A stretch of DNA of 64,000 nt, from positions 682,001-746,000 of the forward strand of contig OX485803.1 in NCBI GenBank assembly GCA_950295325.1, written 5' to 3'. Each line of letters opens with the position of its first letter. Positions within the stretch are counted from its first letter, which is position 1. Origin of the DNA: Polytrichum commune (taxonomy: Eukaryota > Streptophyta > Polytrichopsida > Polytrichales > Polytrichaceae). The translations under genes were made by a program, and so were the position numbers. Positions 40,813 through 50,927 of the stretch are shown here, in pieces. The notes under the pieces were generated by a model that was given only the letters and a program-made list of their open reading frames with translations, ran no database searches and had not been told where the DNA came from.

Positions 40813-40944
40813 CCCATTCCATCGACATCTAATCTTGGCTTACTAAATGTCGATAGACTCCTCATTTTTCCCATTTGGGCAAATACTACGGAAGTTATGA
40901 TTGTTCTAACCTTGGCAATCTCGGGCCCCACTCTCATGTCACTG
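40813..40944 (-). repeat. Repeat X, middle part of copy X3
   Basis: Between LTRs B and C. Reversed, it matches X1 at about 9,899-10,030 (GATTGCCAAGGTT, CATAACTTCC, TTGCCCAAATGGG). Confidence 0.75.
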
Positions 40945-41649
40945 TGTGAGCCCAAAATGGTGCCCACATGTGGTGATTAACTCTTCGGAACCAAATTTAG
41001 TTTGACTTTGAGGTGTTATGATTATTTACAAAACATAAAAAGAGTGAAGTGTGGTGTGGATTTAAGTTTAGGCATTAAGTGGTGTTGTGTGATTATTTCA
41101 AGGTTGATTTCAATAAGAGGATGCCTTGATTGTGTGAGTAGGGGGTAAGGTGAGGCAAGGTGAGCTCCGCGGGTTAAATGCCCACTTTTGGATCCACTTT
41201 GTTAGTTTAGGAAGAAGGAAGCTTGGTGGATGGGGATTAGTCCCTACTTTGGAGGAGAGGGTTAAAGGATTGTGATTGGGGGATGCTAATCCTCTCACCC
41301 TATCCTCACCTCTCTCTCCCTCTCTCCCTCTCTCCCTCTTTGCTACTTAAGGTGTTTTTCTCTCATTTTCCTCTCTCTCCATCAAGCGCTCTCAAGGGAG
41401 CAAGTCCTTAAGAGCTTGAGCCACGTGTGTAGGTTATTAGTTTTAGTGAAGTTAATTAGTTAAGCTCTATCTCTCACTCTCACACTTGGGGTAAGCTATT
41501 AGGATTACACATAATGTTAGGGATTAGGTAGTTAAACATTTAGAATTAGGAGGTTGGGATTGGTTGGTTAGTTGAAAGATTATCTTGAGTTTAGTGGAAG
41601 TCTTAATTAGTGGTGTGGGGTGGCTAGTTTAATAGTTAGAGAAGCAGTT

Positions 41650-42020
41650 GGGAGCTGGTTTACCCAGATTGGGCTACATTCGGCAGCAGAGCTGCAAGCA
41701 GCTGGGAGTTGGTTTACCCCAGACTGGGCTACATTCGGCAGCAGCTGGGAGCTGGTTTACCCCAGACTGGGCTACATTCGGCAGCAGAGCTGCAAGCAAC
41801 TGGGAGTTGGTTTACCCCAGACTGGGCTACATTCGGCAGCAGAGCTGCAAGCAGCTGGGAGCTGGTTTACCCCAACTGGGCTACATTCGGCAGCAGAGCT
41901 GCAAGCAGTTGGGAGCTGGTTTACCCAGACTGGGCTACATTCGGCAGCAGAGCTGCAAGCAGCTGGGAGTTGGTTACCTAGACTGGTTACTTTCGGCAGC
42001 AGAGCTGCAAGCAGCCGGGA
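41650..42020 (+). repeat. 55-bp minisatellite in LTR C
   Basis: Seven copies of a GGGAGCTGGTTTACCCCAGA-type unit (starts near 41,650, 41,704, 41,746, 41,800, 41,855, 41,909 and 41,963; the third is short). The unit lacks stops in all three forward frames and its length is not a multiple of three, which creates three overlapping frames of 90-142 codons with the same repeating peptide. These are not treated as genes. Confidence 0.9.
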
Positions 42021-42297
42021 GGGCTTGGTTATTAACACATACACATGAAGCTACAGTGGGTAGCTAATTAGTGGAAGTAAGCAAGGTGGCATTACTCATT
42101 AACTAATGGGTGCCAGTTGTAAGTAAGATAGCCTAGTAGGTAGACAACTTAATTAGCTCATAGATAAGTAGCTAGTCACATTAGGCTTGCTTGGCATGTG
42201 TGGCCTTCACTAGCAAAGTGTACTTACTATTGGTTATAGAGAATAGCGTTTTGCAACGCTTGCATCCTCTATATTAAATAAATCAAGTGCACAAGTG

Positions 42298-42462
42298 ATG
42301 GAGAATGTTAACAACTCTAGCGATGGCCAGACAAAGGAAGTCAAGACTAAGGGTGCAAGGGGAATTTCCTTGAGGGCATGTGTGGCCAAAGCCGCGGGTT
42401 GGACTCTTGAGAAATCAAACTCTACCATAAGCCAAGAGGCTAACATTAATAAAGCACGGTGA
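42298..42462 (+). CDS. Small LTR-embedded ORF (54 aa) in LTR C
   Basis: It starts MENVNNSSDG and contains RGISLRACVAKAAGWTLE at about residues 22-39, then a short tail and stop. The core is identical in sequence to that of LTR A even though the two LTRs are well diverged. In LTR A the MENV start and the core are separated by about 110 extra bases; here they are fused in one frame. The function is unknown; its position in the LTR leader suggests a retrotransposon leader peptide or a captured host exon. Confidence 0.5.
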   Translation: MENVNNSSDGQTKEVKTKGARGISLRACVAKAAGWTLEKSNSTISQEANINKAR

Positions 42463-42584
42463 ATTAAGATGACATGAATGCCTTGGGATGTGAAGGGAGC
42501 ATTTTCAATACACAAACAATACATGTGATTCTCAAAATCATCACCCGGACTAGGACGCTTAAGGGTGGTGGGTTTGGCCTCACA

Positions 42585-42903
42585 CACTGCTATCCCACCA
42601 TAATGCCGAGCATTGTCCCTAGATAGCCCCCCTTCAAATTGCCATATCTCCTAGCTCATATTTCCAATTGGGGAGTTTTTGAGCATTTTAGAATCCGGAC
42701 GGCATAAGCTATTGAATGCTCATAGCATTCTCCTCGTGACTCCTACTCTCCGTGGGTGGAAGGCGTTCTCAGCGCCCAAGGCCCCCACCCACACTAGGAT
42801 CACTTGGATCCTTTCACCTATGATGCCCCAAGTCTTGTGTGTCACTTCGGGATCCCCCCCTGTGCCCATGGCGTTGCAGGTATTAGTCATAGAGAGGTGC
42901 ATA
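42585..42903 (-). repeat. Repeat X, proximal part of copy X3
   Basis: Reversed, it matches X1 9,609-9,900 and X4 (GAGCTAGGAGATATGGCAAT reversed at about 42,645; CCATGGGCAC reversed at about 42,866). Confidence 0.75.
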
Positions 42904-43337
42904 AGACGAACATTTTTTACTTCCTCTTTATTATGTTCAAAATTAATTAAGTTTAAAGTATTTGACTTCTTTGGTGATAACTGTTATTTTTAAGCAGAAT
43001 ACTAACTCATAAAATTGGTCAGATGTATGGACTTCTTCTAGTGCCTCCAAGTAATGATCTTCTAATTCCTATCATTGTTCAATTGCTTCACTTTCATCTG
43101 TATGTCATAATCATATGTACGTCACATTTATTCGTACATCACCTTCATCTATATATTTCATTCATCCCAAACCTATTATATCATCCCTTATGGAATCATT
43201 TTTCATCCAACCTAAAACATTATGGCTTCCTCTAAAATTCATACATCACTACCGCGATGGGGGGTTTGTTCAAGATATCTAACTTGCACTAAATTTCACA
43301 TTGGCCACCCTTGTTTGGATTGGCCAAGTAATGAGAG

Positions 43338-43400
43338 GGTTGGAGGTCAAGCCACCTTCCGAAGAATAGTATTCGGATAGGTGACCGTTTGCCACCCTCC
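43338..43400 (+). other. Possible 5S rRNA-derived segment
   Basis: GGAGGTCAAGC, then GAAGAATAGTATTC, then GGATAGGTGACC (43,375-43,386) follow the order and approximate spacing of the 5S internal control region. The flanks are unlike repeat R, so this would be an independent 5S-derived element. The match is short. Confidence 0.4.
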
Positions 43401-44065
43401 AAGCCAACACTCTAATCAAAACAAAGCTAGAGCTTTAGCTCTAGTTTTAGTCTCTTATTTAATCTCATATTTAATATCCAACTTTATATCTAATTTTATC
43501 TTCAACTACCTATCTCTACCTCATGCCTTTAAGCCGTAATTGCTGCAAAATCAGAGAAGAGTTTAAGGTTAGAAAACTAATGTGACCAAAAGATTATGTA
43601 AACAAAGACTTATATAACCAACAACGATATAACCTAGAACTGCAACTAGTTGTAGCCTTCACTTTAGTGACAACACGTCCGCATGCAGTTCACTCCAACA
43701 TGAATCCATACAACAATAGCCTAACATGGCTTAGAAATTCTTTTATTCAACATTGATATGGTTTATAACCCATTTTGTTTAGCATTCATATTATTATTTT
43801 TCTAAGAATTTAACGCATCTATCTACATGGAAAGGGGGGAAAGAGAGAGCATCCTAACCGCAAGAAAAATGAGAGTGAACCCGTGCACTAATCTTCGCGG
43901 AACTACCCCCTTCCAACCACAAAGCCTTACCGGCCATAGATCTAGCCACGCCTACATCTAACAGTTAGCCTCTACGGCTGACTTCACCTAGCTATCCTTC
44001 TCTAAACTCCTAAATCCAACGGTCTACATCCGCCACCCTTTTGATCCAACAACCTTCATTTGCCT

Positions 44066-44185
44066 TGACGTCATCCGCTTGATGATTTATTCCTTCGACG
44101 TTGTCCTCCGCTCATACCTTCATCCATGCAACGCTTCATCCACTCGACGTCATCCTCCGCTTATGCCTTCATCCGCTTAATGCCG
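44066..44185 (+). repeat. Short tandem repeat
   Basis: About three imperfect copies of a CGACGTCATCCTCCGCTTAT-type unit continued by GCCTTCATCC. Confidence 0.6.
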
Positions 44186-45789
44186 TGCAAGTCTTTATAT
44201 ATTAACTAATTGTCTCAACAAATGCTAACTAACATGTATTTGTTTAATTTCTAAGAACCAACTTCCTTTCTTACTTGATTGTGAGTTTAAATTCGAACCG
44301 CGAGCGGGTTTGGATGGCTTACAACTTCTTAGATATTGTGAGATTGTTCACATCATTTTAACTTAATAACAATCAATTACATTGCAAGTAATTGAAGACA
44401 TACTTATTATTGAAATGTTTTGGTTCTTAATTACATATCACAATATGGAATAGCTTTCTTTATGTTAAGAGACTTATGGTAATGAAAAGCAAATATGGTA
44501 AAATATGTGAGAGGGAAGCGGTAGAGTTATGATGTTTCTATAACAATTACATACTACACTCTTTCTTACTCTCTCTCTCATTATCTTCTTCTCTTCCTTT
44601 TAATGATTGCCTCCGTATCATTCGCACATGTGGTTTATTAATCTTACAAGAATCTCTCAATATCAAGGTTCCCTTCCTTGCTTTAGCAATTTTATAATCA
44701 AATTTCTCACCTTAAAGTATTTGCTTCCAATCATGCATCTATTCTCACCTCATGTGCGTATCTATAATCAATCCTTATACAATTTACTTCTCTTTCACTT
44801 ATACAAATATTCTCACCTCATGTGAGTTTCTATACATAGCACGCTTCAAGTAATAAGATGTCGCTTGATCATAACTTCTTGACTCAATAGCGTCTATGCT
44901 AACAATTACTTTGCCTCTACCTTGAGAAGCTATGGAGAAAGTTTGAGCTTGAAGCTCTTTACATTCAAAATGGTAAAGGTACAAAGGCCCTGGCTTTTGT
45001 AGCCTATCTCTCGTGAATAACGTGTGCGTACTCTAATCCTAATTCTATATCTAGTGAGAGATGGCGCCTAGCATGTGCCTCTCTCCTAAAATGCAATATC
45101 TTTTTTTCTTCTTGAAGAATGCCCACTAAAATCTCAATTTGGGAGTACATATCCTTCATCCTCAAAATATGGTAGATTGTAATCTAAAATAAACCTATGC
45201 ATTATGTAGATGTGTGGAGATTTATGGGAATTGCCAAGAATTAATTCCTTGGCCTTCATTTTCTTCCACTTCCCATTACTTTTACCTAGGTGGCCTATGA
45301 ATTATCTAAGTGGCCTGAGGATGATTAAAACAAACTAGAGCTTACTAATCCAAGTGTCTTTGAAGTGGCTCACATATCTTAATTGCTTATTAATACCGGG
45401 TGGCTCACTAATTTGAGGTGATCTTTCTAGTTTTAATTGGCTCATTAATTTTTGGGTGTGGCTCACCCACATCTAAGTCCCCCCCCCCCCCGCCCCTTAA
45501 CTAATCCTTGTCATTAATACCCGGCCTTAACCCCATGGCGGCTCTCTCATAAAGTCATGGTTTTCGTACCCTCGTGACTCAATGCCCTCTCACCCTTGGC
45601 CGCTCATGGTGTTTACTCTTTGGCGTTCTTTCTTTGTCCTAAGTCCCCGACTATGTCCTTCGGTGGTCCTTGGTTCTCCTTTTTTGTTCCAGTGTTGCCG
45701 GCTCTATCCTTGGTTATTCTTGGTGCTTCCTATCTGATTCCGTGTTGCTCCACATTATGTTGCTATTGAGTTTGTTTCTATAGCACCCT

Positions 45790-46560
45790 TTCTGTGCTTG
45801 AATCGCCTAACCCCTTTGATTGTTCTAATAATGATAAACATATTCTTCAACGGACATTTACATGTCAATATCTTCGTTTGCCTACCTACACACCGAAAAC
45901 TAGAAAAATGCACCATTCTACACCCACTCCTATCCCAACCAAGGTGGACAATACTACCACGTGTTATAATCACAGCAAGAATACGAGGCATTATCCACAC
46001 AAAAACTATTAAACACCTCCAAGACCTACACATCCCAAACTCCAAAATCCATAAACTAATGGAAACTTTTTCACAAATTGCTATAAAGTACCTAACACAT
46101 AATATTTTGAACAAAATTAAATTGGAAAAGAAACAAGCCCGGATCTCATTTGACTAAACTACCCACTAATTCTAAAACTTAAAACTAACATGAAACGCAT
46201 AGATCTGACACTAACCACACGGTTCACCTATGAAATTAGGCACTAAGCCATCCCGGCTCCCATGCCCACGTAGGCATGGGAACGAGGTGGTGAATGGACA
46301 TTACATGTCAATGAAAAAACATTGACATTCATTTTTCTTTTCTTTTTTTGGTTTTTACATTGATGAACTTGAAACAGATAGATAGATAGAAACTCCGGTC
46401 CCTGGGGTAGGGGCCGGCGTGAATAAAGTGTCCGTTCGTAATGCCAATAACCCGATGCCCACAGGACAAAGGGAAATTGGGGCTATACTACTCTCCCCTT
46501 TCGAGGATGGACACTATAGTAGTCAGAAACCGAATAAAGAAAGCTAGCTGCAGCTGGCAG
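45790..46560 (+). mobile_element. Solo LINE 3' end
   Basis: The frame at 45,798-46,157 ends in ILPRVIITARIRGIIHTKTI, then IPNSKIHKLMETFSQIAIKYL, which lines up with the C terminus of the large LINE (VDPLIVITAGARGTMHIPSM, IPENNVKNTFKAINTIAIQF near 48.0 kb). The same region is also partly readable in another frame, so it is frameshifted. After the stop comes about 400 bases of apparent 3' untranslated sequence with an inverted GCCCATGC/GCATGGG hairpin near 46,262, a TAGA run near 46,378 and a GAATAAAG string near 46,532. It is 5'-truncated, as is usual for LINE insertions. Confidence 0.7.
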
Positions 46561-46726
46561 CCGTTTACTGTTGTTTTGTTGGTGTTATAAGGTGTGATTT
46601 TGTGGCGTTGGTGTTTGCCAAGTCATGTTTCCTCGGTTGGTTGAGGGAGGATGTTATCAAAGACTATGCATCAAGTTCGTTGTTTCAAGAGCAAATTTCC
46701 TAACCACTTTGCGTTCACACTTGAAT

Positions 46727-46985
46727 GTTACTAGTTCTTGGGTGTATTTGGTTCTATCTTTGGTCCATTCTATGTTAATGTGGATGTTAACTGTAGTTAT
46801 GCGTTACTAGTTATTGGTCTATTTGGTCTTTTTTATTTTTGCTCTATTATATTTTAATGTGGATGTTAACTATAGTTATACGTTACTAGGTCTTGGTCTA
46901 TTTGGTCCTTTCAATTTTTGGTCCATTCCATTTTAATGTGGATGTTATCCATTCGAAGTTAATGTGGATGTTAACTATAGTTACA
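46727..46985 (+). repeat. ~77-bp tandem repeat
   Basis: Three and a fraction copies of a unit containing GTTACTAGTTCTTGG, TTTGGTCCATTC and TTAATGTGGATGTTAACT. Confidence 0.8.
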
Positions 46986-47435
46986 CATATATAGTTACAT
47001 ATATTATATGTATCTAGTCAAGTATGTTTGTTTCTTAAATAACTTCTTTAATCACTAGCCAATTTTAAAATTTATTATTTTTTGGGTTACGTAACTTCTT
47101 TTTACACTTTAATTACTAATTATTAGGCAGAAAATGTGTCCAAGTTGCTTGAGAGCTATATTATTGAAAATTTTAATTATATATAGTTATGAACATGTTG
47201 CGTTCAACTTTTAATTAATTATTTTAGCAAATCAAATTTAAACCACTATGGTTAAGATATTTGGAACTACCAGTTGAAAGGAATCTTGACTCATAGTTGT
47301 ATGTAATATATAAGCCCTAGGGTTGGGTGGAACATGCCTCTTCAACCTCATTATTGTGATATTCGCCTTCGCATCTTTTGCTCTTGTGTCTACTTCATTA
47401 TTGTTTTTTGCTTTTGTAATTTGTTGTAAATTACC

Positions 47436-47820
47436 TCTAAGTATGTTTTTTGCAAAAACCGCTATTTATGTAAAAACGTTTTACCTCTAAGTATGTTTTT
47501 TTCAAAAACCGCTATTTATGTAAAAACATTTTACCTCTAAATATATTTTTTGCAAAAACCGCTATTTATGTAAAAACATTTTACCTCTAAGTATGTTTTT
47601 TGCAAAAACCGCTATTTATGTAAAACATTTTACCTATAAGTATGTTTTTTGCAAAAACCGCTATTTATGTAAAAACGTTTTACCTCTAAATATGTTTTTT
47701 GCAAAAACCGCTATTTATGTAAAACATTTTACCTCTAAGTATGTTTTTTACAAAAACCGCTATTTATGTAAAAACGTTTTACCTCTGAATATGTTTTTTG
47801 CAAAAACCGCTATTTATGTC
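47436..47820. repeat. ~50-bp tandem array at the 3' end of the large LINE
   Basis: Eight copies of a 48-50 base unit with core GCAAAAACCGCTATTTATG. Each unit contains two inverted repeats, GTTTTTTGCAAAAAC and GTAAAAACGTTTTAC, so it could extrude hairpins. The array ends about 30 bases before the stop codon of the LINE, on its 3' side, and may therefore be its 3' untranslated tail. Confidence 0.85.
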
Positions 47821-47848
47821 TTTATTTGTTTTCTTTGTCTTGGCTCAT

Positions 47849-48604
47849 TTATTCTGTGGGGATTGCTTGATTGTTTTCTATAGGTCTCGTGTGTAGGAGG
47901 ATTGAGCTAGCGAATTGTATGGCAATAGTGTTTATTGCTTTGAATGTATTTTTAACATTGTTTTCGGGAATTTTTAATGTTTGTTTAAGTTGTTTCATTG
48001 ATGGGATGTGCATGGTTCCTCTAGCTCCTGCTGTTATGACTATAAGTGGGTCTACTTTCCATCCTTGTTGGGTGATGTCGTTAATTAATGGTTGGTATTT
48101 TTTGATTTTATTGTTGATTGTATCTTGTGAGAATCTATCATTAGTGTATGTAAATTCGATGGATTGTACGGTTAGGTTGGTGGTTGGGTGTGGTGGTGGA
48201 GTGCTTTGGTGCGGGAGTTCTTTTATACATAGAAGGTCAGGTTTGAGTCTAGCGTTGCAGTGACATCTTTGTTGTGTACATGTACATGTTAGAAGCCATG
48301 TTGGGACTGTATTTTCTTGTGGCTTGTTGTTAAATGTTCCTGCGTTCATGAGGGTGTAGCATCTTGACTTTTGTGATGATAGGATTAGTTTTCTTAATTC
48401 CCATACTGCTTTGTTATGTCTTTTGGTTCTTAGGGCGTGTATGTGATGTTGGTTGTATTTTAATAGTACGTGTAGTCATGTATCTGCATCTGGTGAGTTA
48501 CAGATTGGGCATGTAATGGATGGGAATCTTTCTCTGCCAAAGAATAGTTGTTTTCTAGCGTTACCCATATATTGTCCGGTACGGAATTTTAGGATACTAG
48601 TCTT
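47849..48604 (-). pseudogene. LINE ORF2 C terminus: zinc knuckle and tail domain
   Basis: After RNase H the minus strand encodes a CPICNSPDADTWLH motif (about 48,512-48,470) followed by HHIHALRTKRHNKAVWEL, which fits a Cys/His knuckle of the kind found downstream of the reverse transcriptase in LINEs. Further on, CTCTQQRCHCNARLKPDLLC is a second Cys-rich stretch. Then comes a conserved block (FSQDTINNKIKKYQPLINDI, WKVDPLIVITAGARGTMHIP) also preserved in the solo 3' end at 45.8-46.2 kb. Part of this region (48,604-48,350) is only readable in an alternative frame. The role of the last block is unknown to me. Confidence 0.65.
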
Positions 48605-50106
48605 TTATGAATCTGTTATTGTGGGGTTAGACCAGAAGTGATTAGATATTTCGTTGTCTATGTCTGGGTTTGTTGTCCATTTGTTAATGTTGGGGAATTG
48701 TATTGCCAATTTTTTTAGGTTGTTATCTCTATCGTGTTTAGTGAGGTATGTTTCAAGACATCGGACTGGGCCTTTGTCAGGTCTTTTGTTGGGTCCCGGC
48801 CATGTGTCTTTTTGGAAGTAATATGGTGTGGTATGTGCAAATTCATATGTTTTGGCAGCAAATCTATATTGTTTTTTAGTGCCTTGCTTTGCAAGTTGGT
48901 CAGTTTGTTCATTTCCGTCAATGTTTATGTGTGCTTTTACTTTATATATCGTAGTGGGTTGTGTTCGGTTTTTTAACATTTCAACCATAGATGTTAGTAT
49001 GATTTTGTCAGCATGGTTATTATGATGAGTTGGGTGTTTTATTTGTGTGTTGATTACATATAGGCAGTTTAGACAGTCTGTAAATATGTGTGCAGATTGT
49101 TCGGGTATTTGGTTGTGATTATTTTGAGGGTTTTGTATATGGCCATTAATTCGGCTCTAAAGCTGGTTTGTAGGCCGGGCAGTCTTTTTGATATACATAT
49201 GTCTATTTTCGTTGGGTTATAGATACCATATCCAGTTTTTTCTTTCTTCCAGTGCCCGTCATTAGCTTTCATGGGTGGGATAAACGAACCGTCGGTGTAA
49301 TAGCTATATTGTGGTAGGAATTTTAGTGTGTGTTGGGTTTCGTAGTTTGGTATTGGTGGTATGGGTGTAATTGATGGGTTATTATGTGGTGGGTAGAGTA
49401 GTTTGTTCCATTTACTATTCTTGTTTACGGGTGTATTGTTTGGTGTGGGTGGGGTTGTTTGTATATGGTATTGTGCTATTTGTAGGTTTTCTATTGTTGT
49501 TTTGATTGTGTCTATTTGGTTGGGAGTGCCAAAATTATTGTGTTGGTGGTGGATGCAGAGTATATGTATTGCTAATGGTTCTATTTGTGATTTATTGAGG
49601 TTTTGAGGGTTTATTGGTACGTCGTATGTAATGGTATCTGCGGCGAAATGGGCTAGGACATGTGTGTCTGGGAACGGTCCTGTATGTGGTGAGTAGTTTT
49701 GGTACCAATTTGTGTCTGGTGTGACTATTAGTGTGACGGTGTCTGGGTCATTTCTGGCTGCTAGGCGTGCCCAATGTATTGCTTGTTGAGTCATTTCTTC
49801 GTTTTGTGGGTGGGCATAGCCAATTCCGTGTCATTTGTATTGGAAAGCGGTGCCTATTGATCCAAATTTTTTATTTCTTGTGAATGGTGAGAAATATTTT
49901 GTAATATGTGTAGAGCATGTTATTGGTGAAGAGAAGTAGGAGTGTAAAATGTTAAATGCTTTTGTAATGGAGTCAAGGAGGTTCTGTGGGAGAGTGTATG
50001 GAGATGTTATAAGTGGATCTTTTTTTGGTATTTTAGAGTTATATCTTTGATATAGCCAGACTACCTCAGTTTCGAATGGTTGTGGGGGTGGTATAAGGCC
50101 GTACAT
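48605..50106 (-). pseudogene. LINE RNase H domain (frameshifted)
   Basis: The first catalytic Asp is in YYTDGSFIPP (about 49,305), the Glu in FRAELMAIYKTL (about 49,160), the next Asp in IFTDCLNCLYVIN (about 49,085, reached after a one-base frameshift), and the last His/Asp in KVKAHINIDGNEQTDQLAKQ (about 48,945-48,885). All catalytic positions can therefore be found, but across three frames. The upstream part (AIHWARLAARND) matches the fragment at 1-1,270. Confidence 0.75.
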
Positions 50107-50318
50107 CCTGTAGGTGTCTTTGTTGTATTGTTGTCATAGCCAATTTAGTCTGGTGGTTGGGATGGTTATGAGATATCTCCCTGTGTCTTCGTATATGTAT
50201 GTTATTTCGTTTTGTGTTTGTATAGTATGTTTCGTTGTATTATTAATGTCTCTTTATGGGTTGCATTCTATTATTGATATTTGGGTGTGTGGTGTTATTG
50301 TAGGTGGTGGTATGAATC

Positions 50319-50864
50319 TTAGGTCTTTGGTTTGTATGGGGTATGTATTAGTTTGTTGTAGTGGTTGTGTTGTTGTCTTGTATAATATTCTTTTAGTAGG
50401 TTTATGTTGTGTTCGATTACTGAGGGATGGTTTGGTGGGAATAATTTTTTTTGTGGCATCCATTTGTAGTATGTTGTGTTGTTTTGGAGTGACCATTGGC
50501 ATAGGTATGTGTTAAATTTTTTTGTTATTTTATATTTGTCTTTCGTTATATTTGCTTTGTGGTTTAGTATGTTGTGTATGGGGAATTTGATTGGGTTATT
50601 TGTTATGTTGGGGGGTGGGTTTGGTTGTTGGGGTTGTTGTGTTGGTGGCGGGTGTAAGGGGTTGTCCAAGATTCTGGGTAGTAATTCTCTATTATCTGAT
50701 ATGTATTTTTCTTGGAGTGTGCGGGCTTGTGGGTGTCTATTACATTGGATTGGACAGTATTGGGTACAACTTTGTTGGCAGAAAAGTTGTTCTGCTATGT
50801 GTAGTGCGGTTTTAATTAGTTTTGTCGGGGTTTTATAGTAGGTTTGAAAGTCTGTTGGTGACAT
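50319..50864 (-). pseudogene. LINE ORF2 linker with Cys cluster
   Basis: A 181-codon frame with CQQSCTQYCPIQCNRH near its start, between the reverse transcriptase and RNase H parts, followed by Pro/Asn-rich low-complexity sequence and KKLFPPNHPSVIEHNINLLK. It is in the same frame as the reverse-transcriptase C-terminal part, separated by a stop near 50,928. The function is not assigned. Confidence 0.5.
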
Positions 50865-50927
50865 TAAGTGTGTGCCATTGGGAAGGGAAATGTGTTTTAT
50901 TTTTTGTATGTTTAGTGTTAGGAGTTT

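Larger units (their letters stand above)
40945..42584 (+). mobile_element. Solo LTR C with 5-bp target duplication
   Basis: It runs from TGTGAGCCCAAAATGG to TTTGGCCTCACA and is flanked by CACTG on both sides (40,940-40,944 and 42,585-42,589). It belongs to the same family as A, B and D but is a diverged subtype; a CTACTTAAGG string (about 41,343) stands where A, B and D have TATATAAT. It carries a 55-bp minisatellite and the conserved small ORF. It interrupts repeat X3, whose two sides join cleanly when the LTR and one CACTG are ignored. Confidence 0.9.
42904..45790. other. Unassigned region with a second 5S-like segment
   Basis: No gene is recognised. It holds a 5S-like segment (43,338-43,400), a perfect inverted repeat CTAGAGCTTTAGCTCTAG (about 43,424-43,441), a small tandem array (44,066-44,185) and a C run (about 45,480). 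Confidence 0.4.

Noticed and set aside
41620-42067. Overlapping 139-142 codon frames with a WELVYPRLGYIRQQ-type repeat
   Set aside because: They are created by a 55-bp minisatellite that lacks stops in three frames; no frame is preferred.
47436-47820. CRISPR-like regular repeats
   Set aside because: The units are contiguous with no unique spacers, in a plant LINE context; it is an ordinary tandem array.
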